From Burkholderia aenigmatica (GTDB taxonomy: Bacteria > Pseudomonadota > Gammaproteobacteria > Burkholderiales > Burkholderiaceae): a stretch of 64,000 bases of DNA. The notes under the pieces are model-generated. The model saw nothing but the letters and a program-made list of their open reading frames with translations, had not been told where the DNA came from and made no database searches. How positions within the stretch are numbered: the stretch's first letter is position 1; each line of letters opens with the position of its first letter. The position numbers were made by a program, and so were the translations under genes. The stretch is from positions 169,257-233,256 of the forward strand of contig NZ_CABVQC010000003.1 in assembly GCF_902499175.1 (NCBI RefSeq), written 5' to 3'. Positions 1-8,370 of this stretch are shown piece after piece.

Positions 1-532
1 CGCCAATGACGGATCGTTGGCAACTCGCATCTTAAATTCTGCGTCCATTCGCTGTCCAACATACAACCGCTCTTTTGGCATGTTCGCGAGTATCCAGCCG
101 CACGCGGCACGGCTGTCCTGAGACGATCGGACGACGCCTCATGAGTGTGGAAGACGTGTGTGAAGTGGCCCGGGAGCAGTGTCTGAGTAAGCCCCCAAAA
201 TGGATTCAGGATGAGTTTTGGCCGGTGTCGGATGGAGATCTTGCTCGATTGACGTGAGACTGGTATCAATTGGATTCGACGGGGTAAGTTGCGTTTGAGG
301 TATTGCGAAATAAATGTAGATGACCGTCGCGAGACGTATGGTCGCGAGTGTTCGAGTATGTCAACTCACTCGCTACGTATCAGAGGGGATGTGTGTGCAT
401 GTTCGAGTTGAGTGTGAACAAGCAATGCACACGCCGATCTTCGTGGTAGTAGTCACAATCGAGGAGACGGCCAAGAGAAACAACGTCTCCGCGAAGAATG
501 ATGAGGAAGGCGCTAACTGTTGGGGTCGATAA
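1..532. other. Left edge; no firm gene, short open frames only
   Basis: I see no gene here that I can defend. Two short + strand open frames exist. One runs from an ATG at 141 to a stop at 257 (38 codons). The other runs from an ATG at 320, directly after a TAG, to a stop at 530-532 that abuts the ATG of the next gene at 533. The second frame has no recognisable domain, but its position directly before an immunity-type gene repeats at other places in this island, so it may be the tail of a decayed toxin gene. Base composition is lower in GC than in the window from 6000 onwards. Confidence 0.3.
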
Positions 533-1069
533 ATGCTGGTTGAGAATTTATTCAGCGGTGATGGTTTCGATTTTTGTGATCAAGGCCCTTCGGTGTCGGC
601 AGCAATAGTGAGGGAAGTGCTGTCCGGAGCTCGCTTTAACGGGGTGGATGATTTTGTCGGGTTCTATATAAAAAATAACGGCGGGTATTTTAATGGTGGG
701 GCGTATTTCTATCGGGATGTTTTCTTTGATCTGGCTCCTGGAGATTTTGATTCGATGGAGGTGGAGGGTTTTTACTATCTTGGTGAAAGATATTTCGATG
801 AAAATGAGGTTAACCTCCGTTCTGCAGAGAAGGTTCGCGGACTGAGGGCGAAGTATTCCGAAAGGCGAGACAGGTTTTGCCGGACACACTTTCCATTCGC
901 TGGAGATGCCGGGGATAATGATTTTTGGGTTGATGTGGAGACGGGTGAAGTAAAATATGTGTTGTGGGAATCGGATGGAGATGTGGATGACGTCGTTAGT
1001 ATTGCGCCAACGTTTTCAGATTTCGTAAATAATATCGTGCCGCGTCGACGTAAGGTGCAACTTGACTGA
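533..1069 (+). CDS. SUKH (SMI1/KNR4)-like immunity protein
   Basis: The protein is 178 residues, with no signal peptide or membrane segment, so it is probably cytoplasmic. The second half resembles the SUKH fold (SMI1/KNR4 superfamily): a 'FPFAGDAGDNDFWVD' segment followed by a strand with 'VKYVLWESDGD' and a closing 'SDFVNNIV' helix. Family members usually neutralise nuclease or other toxins delivered by contact-dependent or type VI systems; the toxin partner here is unknown. Its ATG directly follows the stop of a short upstream frame. Codon use is AT-rich: 661-720 has 23 G+C of 60 bases, unlike the neighbourhood after 6000. The family call rests on motif resemblance only. Confidence 0.7.
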   Translation: MLVENLFSGDGFDFCDQGPSVSAAIVREVLSGARFNGVDDFVGFYIKNNGGYFNGGAYFYRDVFFDLAPGDFDSMEVEGFYYLGERYFDENEVNLRSAEKVRGLRAKYSERRDRFCRTHFPFAGDAGDNDFWVDVETGEVKYVLWESDGDVDDVVSIAPTFSDFVNNIVPRRRKVQLD

Positions 1070-1437
1070 ATCGAGGTTAAGGTGTGTCTTTCTGAATGGT
1101 TTGTTGAGTGAGCTTTGTGGTTCGGATCGGCGGCATGGCTTTCGCATGTACTCATGCGAAAAGCGATGAGGGCGATTGCAGGTCGGTCGGGATTCGTATC
1201 GGTAGTAACGAGGTTTTCTACTTCCTTTCGACGAAGGCATGGGGTGTAGCGATGGCTTCGCAATGGTCTCGATTTGTGATTGAGTGGTCGACTCGATCCG
1301 AGTCGGTGGGTGCACGGATTTTCGTGCCGCCCGTATTGTCGCGAGGCCTGCGATCCATACGGGAAGGCAATGCGTCGAAGATGAGTATTCTCGACGAAAT
1401 GAAGGTGTAACGCGGGTCCGACATTGAGGGGTGAAAT
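1070..1437 (+). other. Gap with a 100-codon open frame of doubtful status
   Basis: Between two immunity-type genes an open frame runs from a GTG at 1108 to a TAA at 1408-1410. It ends 27 bases before the next gene. I recognise no domain, no good ribosome-binding site precedes it, and its composition does not look clearly coding. It may be the remains of a toxin C-terminal region that once paired with the gene at 1438. Nothing else is visible in the gap. Confidence 0.3.
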
Positions 1438-1869
1438 TTGCTATCGAATGCGATCATCAAGTTTTGTAAAGATAGGAAATGGTGGTTTGATGATGTTGAC
1501 CCGGCGTGTAGAAGTGCCATCTCGAGAATGGGATTGGATATATCGTCGGATTTTGCGCAATTTTATTTGCATGTGGACGATGGTCCGACTTTCACGTCCC
1601 GGAACGGTGAGATATATCAAATCTGCTGGTTTTTGAATAACTCTGACTATGACGGGAGATTGAGGGTCGTACGCGAGGTTCTTAAAATTCCAGCGCAGTA
1701 TATTCCGTTGGACGCATTCTCCGGGGGCTGGGGGTATTTCTATGACACGAAGACGGGCGGGGTTTTTGATGTTGGGCTAGGGAATTCTTTGGAAGAGTTC
1801 GTGAATGGAAGTATGGTAGCTCGATGGAGTGATTTTAATGAATTCATTGAGTGGTATTTCGATATTTGA
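1438..1869 (+). CDS. SUKH-like (SMI1/KNR4) immunity protein
   Basis: The protein is 143 residues, soluble and acidic. The order of elements fits the SUKH superfamily: an N-terminal helix, an aromatic strand region near 'GEIYQICWFLNN', then 'IPLDAFSGGWGYFYD', 'GGVFDVGLG' and a final 'SDFNEFIEWYF' helix. The start is a TTG supported by a GAGGGGTG ribosome-binding sequence at 1425-1432; no in-frame ATG occurs early. It is a second, divergent member of the same family as the gene at 533, which is typical of immunity gene arrays. The toxin it would neutralise cannot be named. Confidence 0.7.
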   Translation: MLSNAIIKFCKDRKWWFDDVDPACRSAISRMGLDISSDFAQFYLHVDDGPTFTSRNGEIYQICWFLNNSDYDGRLRVVREVLKIPAQYIPLDAFSGGWGYFYDTKTGGVFDVGLGNSLEEFVNGSMVARWSDFNEFIEWYFDI

Positions 1870-1959
1870 GGGTTGTATAAATTTGAGGTGCGATGCGCCG
1901 CGGTGAAGCGTATTGCGCGTGATGCAGAAGGTCATGCTTTTGTTCAAATCGGTTGACTC

Positions 1960-2370
1960 ATGATGCTGGATAGGCCAGGGCTTTATGTGACCGATTCGAC
2001 CGAAGCGAAGCGCATTGCGGAAGAATGCGGTCGCGGTGATTGGTTGGTTGTTTTCTTGCCTGCAGGCATCGCATCGAAGGAACAGTTCTTCGACGCGATT
2101 CGTAGTACATGTCCACTAGATCCACCCTTGTACAGCAATCGAAGCTGGGACGCTTTGGCTGATTCCCTGTCGTCGGGATTGGATGAAATAGAGCACGAGA
2201 GAATCGCGATCTTCTGGCCAAATTCGGACTGTCTGAGAGCAGTGGAACCTGAAGCCTTTGCTATTGCGACGGATATACTCATCGACCTGTGCGTTACGCT
2301 GGCTGATCCGGACGTAACGGGATCCAGAGCGAAGACGCTGCTGGTTGTTCAAACCCCATGTCGGGTGTGA
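1960..2370 (+). CDS. Barstar-like RNase inhibitor (immunity protein)
   Basis: The protein is 136 residues. It matches the barstar fold in order: a first strand 'WLVVFLPAGI', a helix ('SKEQFFDAIRSTCPL'), the family's tyrosine/serine-tryptophan segment 'LYSNRSWDALADSLSSGL' and a closing acidic helix-strand region. Barstar proteins bind and block barnase-type ribonucleases, so this is probably immunity to an RNase toxin. Two adjacent ATG codons occur at 1960 and 1963. It sits in the run of immunity-type genes, and no barnase-like toxin gene is visible next to it in the window. Confidence in the family is good; the partner is unknown. Confidence 0.72.
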   Translation: MMLDRPGLYVTDSTEAKRIAEECGRGDWLVVFLPAGIASKEQFFDAIRSTCPLDPPLYSNRSWDALADSLSSGLDEIEHERIAIFWPNSDCLRAVEPEAFAIATDILIDLCVTLADPDVTGSRAKTLLVVQTPCRV

Positions 2371-2397
2371 ACAAGCGGGCACGGGGAATCCTTGTGA

Positions 2398-2574
2398 TCA
2401 CAGTTAATCGTCCGCCAGGTCGTACACGCCGTCCCTCGTGCTTCGTTGCTGAAGAATCGGGGCAGGCTGAAGTACGACGCGCATGGCGAGGTACTCGACG
2501 AGTACACCCTGACCCGCTGGCTTGCATACACCTACCGATCTTGGCAACTCCGTCAGCACCACGATCTCAGGTGA
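2398..2574 (+). pseudogene. C-terminal coding relic (58 codons)
   Basis: An open frame without a start runs from just after a TGA at 2395-2397 to a TGA at 2572-2574. From about 2455 it reads like real protein, including 'KYDAHGEVLDEYTLTRWL' and an ending of WQLRQHHDLR. It ends 34 bases before the 265-residue gene at 2609. It looks like the tail of a larger gene whose front is missing, as expected for a displaced toxin tip. I cannot assign the family. Confidence 0.45.
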
Positions 2575-2608
2575 GCGCGCAACTGCGACGCCGAAGGAGG
2601 TAGCACCC

Positions 2609-3406
2609 ATGTACACAGGAATCGTCATTTACGGAACCGATCCGACTCAGGCGGCATCTGCGCTGGCAGTCGCCCAGAATCTCTTTTCCCAATTTGGTAG
2701 CAAGGCAACCAAGGCGTCCCTTTTGGAATTCGTCGTCCAGAACGGGGAGCGGCTTATTGGTGAGCGTGAGGTGTTGCTGGCTGACTTGGAAGGGAAGATC
2801 TGCGGTGGAGAAGCCTTGGCATGTCAGGTGTACAACGACGGAGAAAGTGATGGCGCTCCAGCCATTTCGTTTGGCTACAATGTCCCGGCATACGGCGGCC
2901 TGTCGTTCATCGATGTTCAGATAGGAATGTCAATTTATGGAATTGATAAAAAAGTAGAGGAATTTGCGAAAATTGTCGCAATGCACATGAGCTTTAAATA
3001 TGCCATTGCTTATGGCGCTGAAAGCGCATCGATTGCATATAAGTATTCAACTGGCGTTAATTTGATTCGAATTTTCCCATTCGAGAATACGTCTCTTTTT
3101 ACGAGAAATCTCCCTGGCAGATCGCCGGGAACGGCGAGCTACGAGCGCGGAAAGCTCAGGATGGTTTATCCCCTGAATGTTCTCAACGGGGAACACATGG
3201 AGATCCGTGTCGGTGATCTTTCGTTGAAGGAATGGATCAGATCTGATTCGTCTCGCGGATCATTGGAAAGCATTTCGAACCACATGTGGCTCTGGTCGGT
3301 CAAGGAGACGGAGTTGCTCGGAGTCAACGACGCGTGCGGAGAGTCCGGAATATTGCTCGCCTGGCAGAAAGCGCCCGTGAATAAGCCGTTGCGAAAGCTA
3401 CCTTGA
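2609..3406 (+). CDS. Unknown 265-residue protein in immunity island
   Basis: I do not recognise the family. The start at 2609 is preceded by AAGGAGG at 2594-2600 with good spacing, which rules out the longer reading from 2522. There is no signal peptide or membrane segment. The middle part is AT-rich (around 2930-3090) and the ends less so. The C-terminal third contains 'MVYPLNVLNGEHMEIRVG' and 'SNHMWLWSVKE', compatible with a beta-rich soluble protein. It lies between two coding relics and among immunity-type genes, so an immunity role is an inference from place alone. A longer size than its neighbours would also fit an effector-associated protein. Confidence 0.6.
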   Translation: MYTGIVIYGTDPTQAASALAVAQNLFSQFGSKATKASLLEFVVQNGERLIGEREVLLADLEGKICGGEALACQVYNDGESDGAPAISFGYNVPAYGGLSFIDVQIGMSIYGIDKKVEEFAKIVAMHMSFKYAIAYGAESASIAYKYSTGVNLIRIFPFENTSLFTRNLPGRSPGTASYERGKLRMVYPLNVLNGEHMEIRVGDLSLKEWIRSDSSRGSLESISNHMWLWSVKETELLGVNDACGESGILLAWQKAPVNKPLRKLP

Positions 3407-3593
3407 GCCTGTTTCCGAAGCGGCGCGTGTACCGTACGCCGCCGAGGCAATGGCCGGCACGCAACTAGAGCGCTTGGTGATGACGGACTCGCTCAGCGTG
3501 TCGACCGGACACTTCGGGTGCGATGTGTTTGTCCGTCGAATTCGCAAGCTAAACAACGGCTGGCGGGAAATCCTGCCGATTTGGGAGGTGTAG
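3381..3593 (+). pseudogene. C-terminal coding relic abutting the next gene
   Basis: After a TGA at 3378-3380 an open frame with no start runs to a TAG at 3591-3593, touching the ATG at 3594. From about 3420 it reads as plausible protein, with 'LERLVMTDSLSVSTGHFG', then DVFVRRIRKLNNGWREILPI and a final WEV. It partly overlaps the end of the gene at 2609 in another frame. This is the expected picture when a toxin's C-terminal tip and its immunity gene (3594) have been displaced as a unit. The family is not recognised. Confidence 0.45.
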
Positions 3594-3932
3594 ATGAAGA
3601 TTTATCGCTCGGTCCAGGACCTGCTCGACGAGCTGGACAGTCTCGATTGGGATTCGGCTCTTTTTGTTGATCATGGGGCATGGATGGCTGACCCATGGCG
3701 CGCGGAAATTCTCCTTCTGGAAGGAGATGACGAGCTCGAAGATGTTGCTCCTGGAACTCATTTGCCAAAAATTGCAAAGAGTAGAAATATGAGGCAGCTG
3801 TTCGATATGCAGACGTTTCGAGGCATAGTTGAATTCGAGCGGCGTCGAAATTCGACGGCGTCTTTGGCGGATATTGTCTTTGCGGTCAACTATTACCGGG
3901 AAATGGATGATTTCTATGATCCTCAGGACTAA
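3594..3932 (+). CDS. Small unknown protein, probable immunity gene
   Basis: The protein is 112 residues, acidic and soluble. It starts with 'MKIYRSVQDLLDELDSLDW', contains 'WALFVDHG'-like and 'VAPGTHLPKIAKS' segments, and ends with a helix and 'AVNYYREMDDFYDPQD'. This layout (short helix, a strand with Trp, a proline-rich loop, a C-terminal tyrosine-rich helix) recalls DUF7716-type small proteins found beside toxins, but that is a weak resemblance. Its ATG directly follows the stop of the upstream relic, which suggests translational coupling with a former toxin frame. Function not assigned. Confidence 0.6.
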   Translation: MKIYRSVQDLLDELDSLDWDSALFVDHGAWMADPWRAEILLLEGDDELEDVAPGTHLPKIAKSRNMRQLFDMQTFRGIVEFERRRNSTASLADIVFAVNYYREMDDFYDPQD

Positions 3933-4033
3933 GTGAGCGGCAGGAATGGTTGCTCTTCAGTGGACAAGACTTGCGGGATGAAAATGGCTGCCGTGGCGAT
4001 GCGCAAGCCGACGCTTGAGATAAAGGGGCGGTG

Positions 4034-4444
4034 ATGGAGCTCACGATACGTCCGATGGAAGTTGATTTTGTCTATGACGAGCTGGATACGAACGCGATCA
4101 CGTTCAGGCTGGCGGATGGCTATTTCTCCATTCAAACGTGTGTCTATCTTGAAGACGACGAACGGCTGAACGAGCCGATGGTTGAGTTGAGCGATCAGGG
4201 CGCGCAAAGTGGCGGGTTGGTGGGGGTTCTTGTTTGTCCGCGCGAGATATCACTGCAGTTTCAGGAAAGCCTTTGCTTTCTCGATGAATGCTCGTCGATA
4301 TCGATTGTGTTTGATGAACTTGTCGATGTGACGTTGGTGGATTTTTTTGTCAATCATCTGTTCCTTGGGGATATTTTGATCTATGGCGACGATTTCGACG
4401 CCTCGAAAAAAGTGATCCAGACCAGGAAGAGGGACTACCTTTGA
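4034..4444 (+). CDS. Unknown acidic protein, probable immunity gene
   Basis: The protein is 136 residues from ATG 4034, with an in-frame GTG one codon earlier at 4031; AAAGGGGCG lies just upstream. It is rich in beta-forming residues and acids: 'DFVYDELDTNAITFRLADG', 'ISIVFDELVDVTLVDFFV' and 'GDILIYGDDFDASKKV'. No signal peptide is present. I do not recognise the family. It is the last gene of the low-GC string, and its size, charge and setting fit an immunity or adaptor protein. Confidence 0.6.
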   Translation: MELTIRPMEVDFVYDELDTNAITFRLADGYFSIQTCVYLEDDERLNEPMVELSDQGAQSGGLVGVLVCPREISLQFQESLCFLDECSSISIVFDELVDVTLVDFFVNHLFLGDILIYGDDFDASKKVIQTRKRDYL

Positions 4445-4466
4445 GGTGCTCGAGGCGCGTCATCTC

Positions 4467-4595
4467 ATGCCATTTCCCAATTGGAGTGTGGATGGCTTGG
4501 TGAGGAGTCTGCGCCAGCAGGACTGGGCGAAGCGCGGACGAGAGCCTGCCGCGGTCCAGGCGTCCGACCCAGTCAAAGCGGACGGGAACAGGTAG
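4467..4595 (+). other. 42-codon open frame after last immunity gene
   Basis: In the gap 4445-4686 an open frame from ATG 4467 ends at TAG 4593-4595. It contains 'PFPNWSVDGLVRSLRQQDWA' and continues open backwards across the end of the gene at 4034. It reads as plausible protein and may be another relic of a lost toxin-associated gene. The remaining bases up to 4686 show nothing I can name. Confidence 0.3.
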
Positions 4596-4686
4596 AGGGG
4601 CTTGTACACGCGTGTGGCAGCCCGCGTGGGTGGGGAAATAGGCGTGTCTTGCACTGGATGCAGCCGCTGCAGACCGCCCCAACGCA

Positions 4687-5322
4687 TCACCAGGCGATAT
4701 TGCAGGACGACCGCGACGTCCCCGCACCGCCAGTGGCCGTGCAACGCGTCCCCGCGCCGTTGTCGTAGAACGTCCGCGACTCCGGCTGCGGCACCGAAGG
4801 ATCGAACGGATTCGGCGCGCCATGCGGACCACGCGCCGTGTCGTACGGCCGCTGCGGCGCATACGAACCGCCACTGGTAGCCGGCCGCGAGCCGTTCGCG
4901 CGCAGATATTCATTCCAGTTCTGCTCACGCTGTTCATGTCCAGGTACGGCGCGACCAAAACTTTCGCTGCCGCCCGCGCCGAGCGCGACGCGGCTCGAGG
5001 GCAATGCCCAATCGGGCTCGCGCTCGGACGAAGGCGGCGGTGCCACAAGCGCATCGCCTGACACACGCAACGGCCGCGTATCCGGCGTATCGAACGGCGT
5101 GCGTTCCACGGGTGCAGCGTACTGCGCGCGGCGGTGGTTCATGCGCGCCGCATGCTCGTCATCCCGCGCAGCAGCCCACCGCTCCGAGCGAAACACATTG
5201 GCACCCGCCGGCCGATCGGCCAGCGAATCGCGTCCCGACGCATCGGCGGTGGAAACAGAAACAGAAAGAGCAAGCGCGCACGCGATCGCGGCGGCGGAAG
5301 AAAAGCGAAAGGGGTGATTCAT
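4687..5322 (-). CDS. Secreted low-complexity protein, unknown function
   Basis: The protein is 211 residues when started at 5322, chosen because a classic signal peptide follows at once ('MNHPFRFSSAAAIACALALS...TADA', about 26 residues); longer upstream readings are not protein-like. The mature part is rich in Arg, Pro, Ser, Ala and Gly, with no repeats of fixed length. It ends with two cysteines in 'TRCTATGGAG...SSCNIAW' that could form a disulphide outside the cytoplasm. I see no catalytic motif. It stands alone, transcribed leftwards, between the immunity island and the liv operon. It is probably a periplasmic or exported protein of species-level distribution. Confidence 0.62.
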   Translation of the reverse strand: MNHPFRFSSAAAIACALALSVSVSTADASGRDSLADRPAGANVFRSERWAAARDDEHAARMNHRRAQYAAPVERTPFDTPDTRPLRVSGDALVAPPPSSEREPDWALPSSRVALGAGGSESFGRAVPGHEQREQNWNEYLRANGSRPATSGGSYAPQRPYDTARGPHGAPNPFDPSVPQPESRTFYDNGAGTRCTATGGAGTSRSSCNIAW

Positions 5323-5817
5323 CAGCGTTCCGAAGCAGGTGATATGCGATGAGAAAAAACGGCAGATCACTGGCTGGCGGCTGGGCGACGGACGGGCGTC
5401 GAAGCAGCCCTGAAGCGTCCGCGAAACGCGGCGTGCGCGACTCACAGGAAGGCTGGCTGGATTGCAGAAGCGAATTCGTATTATTTCATGAAAATAACAA
5501 TCAGCTTCCAAATGTTTAGTTTTGTTTGTAAACAGAAAGATTTGCCGCCTCGACCGAGCGCCCCGAATGAGTGCCCGCCCAGGCAATCATCAGTCGATTG
5601 ATTTTAAACAATCCGACCCTGAGTAGCCCAAAAATGCAACGCTCGGCATCGACATTCGCTGAACCCCAAGCGCAACAAGGCAACCCGCCAAACCGACCCA
5701 CTTCATAGCAACCGAATTGCACTCCAGGCAAACGTTCTCGTGCTTCGCCAGGTTGCGCCCCAATCGCCACCGCCTATCCCGAAAACCTCCGTGTTTTCCC
5801 TCGGTCGACCGGCATTT

Positions 5818-5848
5818 TTGACAGACGATTTAAAAACGCCCATATAAT
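5818..5848 (+). promoter_or_regulatory. Sigma-70 promoter candidate for liv operon
   Basis: TTGACA at 5818-5823 and TATAAT at 5843-5848 are both perfect hexamers, but the spacer is 19 bases, longer than ideal. Transcription would leave a leader of about 275 bases before livK. That leader holds a small perfect hairpin, GTCCCC-TTT-GGGGAC, at 5966-5980. The rest of the gap 5323-5817 shows nothing I can name; it is noticeably AT-richer around 5480-5560. Confidence 0.55.
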
Positions 5849-6131
5849 TTCGACTGCCTTGCCAACGGCTGTCGGACCATCCCTCCGATCAAGCGGTTTG
5901 GCAAGCGGGGCAGGCGAAACGCTTGCGCAATGCAAGACGCATCACGATGTCTTTCCGAACCAGACGTCCCCTTTGGGGACTGCAAGAGCCGGGCCCCGCT
6001 ACGCAACATTCCGCCGGAGTTCCGTCTTCTATGTGTCTCGGGCGTGTCCCATGTCCTCGCCCCGGGTGCTGTTCGATTGCGCAAGTCATGCCGCCTTTGC
6101 CCGTATGACTAACAACATCGAGGAGCTCCTG

Positions 6132-7250
6132 ATGACGCTGTCCCGTCTTACGTCCATTTCCGTCGCCACCGTGCTGTTCGCCGCCGGCGCCGCCGCCGCG
6201 CAAGCGGAAACCGTGAAGATCGCCATCGCTGGTCCGATGAGCGGTTCGGTCGCCCAATACGGCGACATGGTGAAGGCCGGCGCGCTGACCGCGATCGAGC
6301 AGGTCAACGCCGCAGGCGGCGCGGGCGGCAACAAGTTTGAAGTCGTGATGATGGACGACGCATGCGAACCGAAGCAGGCCGTCGCCGTCGCCAACAAGAT
6401 CGTCAGCCAGAAGATCAAGTTCGTGATCGGCCACGTGTGCTCGGGTTCGACGATCCCCGCGTCCGACATCTACGAGAACGAAGGCATCGTGATGGTCACG
6501 CCGTCGGCCACCGCGCCGCAGCTGACGGAAGGCAAGAAGCGCCACTTCATCTTCCGCACGATCGGTCGTGACGACCAGCAAGGCCCGGCCGCCGCGCACT
6601 TCATCATCAACAACGTGAAGCCGAAGAAGGTCGCGGTGCTGCACGACAAGCAGTCGTACGGCCAGGGCATCGCATCGTCGGTGAAGAAGGACCTCGAAGC
6701 CGCGAAGATCCCGGTCGTGCTGTTCGAAGGCATCAACGCCGGCGATTCGGACTACTCGGCGATCATCACGAAGCTGAAGTCGCAAGGCGTCGATTTCGTC
6801 TACTTCGGCGGCTACCACCCGGAAATGGGCCTGCTGATGCGCCAGGCGCGCGAGCAGGGCGTGAAGGCCACGTTCATGGGGCCTGAAGGCGTAGGCAACA
6901 AGGACGTGACGGCGATCGCCGGCCCGGCCTCGGAAGGCATGCTCGTCACGCTGCCGGCCGACTTCTCGGCCGATCCGGCCAACGCGGGCCTCGTGAAGGC
7001 ATTCGCGGACAAGAAGCGCGATCCGAACGGCCCGTTCCAGATGCCTGCGTACGCAGCGGTGAAGATCATCGCCGACTCGATCGCAGGAGCGAAGTCGACC
7101 GATCCGACCAAGGTCGCCGCGTACATGCACAAGACGACGTTCGACACGCCGATCGGCAAGGTCGCGTATGACGCCCAGGGCGACCTGAAGGCGTTCAAGT
7201 TCGTCGTGTACACGTGGCACAAGGACGCGACGAAGACCGCCGCCAAGTAA
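6132..7250 (+). CDS. livK: Branched-chain amino-acid ABC transporter, binding protein
   Basis: The protein is 372 residues. A signal peptide of about 25 residues ends in 'AAAAQA', so it is exported to the periplasm. The mature part is the Leu/Ile/Val-binding type I periplasmic fold: 'VKIAIAGPMSGSVAQYGDM', 'LHDKQSYGQGIASSVKKD' and 'FVYFGGYHPEMGLLMRQA'. It captures branched-chain or related amino acids and delivers them to LivH/LivM. The start at 6132 has AGGAG a few bases upstream; the longer upstream frame is leader. It heads livKHMGF, with 182 bases before livH. The exact substrate is inferred from the family. Confidence 0.93.
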   Translation: MTLSRLTSISVATVLFAAGAAAAQAETVKIAIAGPMSGSVAQYGDMVKAGALTAIEQVNAAGGAGGNKFEVVMMDDACEPKQAVAVANKIVSQKIKFVIGHVCSGSTIPASDIYENEGIVMVTPSATAPQLTEGKKRHFIFRTIGRDDQQGPAAAHFIINNVKPKKVAVLHDKQSYGQGIASSVKKDLEAAKIPVVLFEGINAGDSDYSAIITKLKSQGVDFVYFGGYHPEMGLLMRQAREQGVKATFMGPEGVGNKDVTAIAGPASEGMLVTLPADFSADPANAGLVKAFADKKRDPNGPFQMPAYAAVKIIADSIAGAKSTDPTKVAAYMHKTTFDTPIGKVAYDAQGDLKAFKFVVYTWHKDATKTAAK

Positions 7251-7432
7251 GACGGAGTACCCGCCCGCGCATTCCGCCCTGTCCGCGACCCGGACGGGGC
7301 GGGTGCGTATTGTCCGCGCATCTGCCCATTGCGCGGCCACGGGGCGGCCCGAGACGACACCGTGCGTTGCGCGCGGCCGCGCCGTGATCCGGCGACGGCA
7401 GGCGACATGGCGCCAACGGGAGCTTCCCGCAC

Positions 7433-8359
<927 letters not shown>

Positions 8360-8370
8360 GGGAGACGCAG

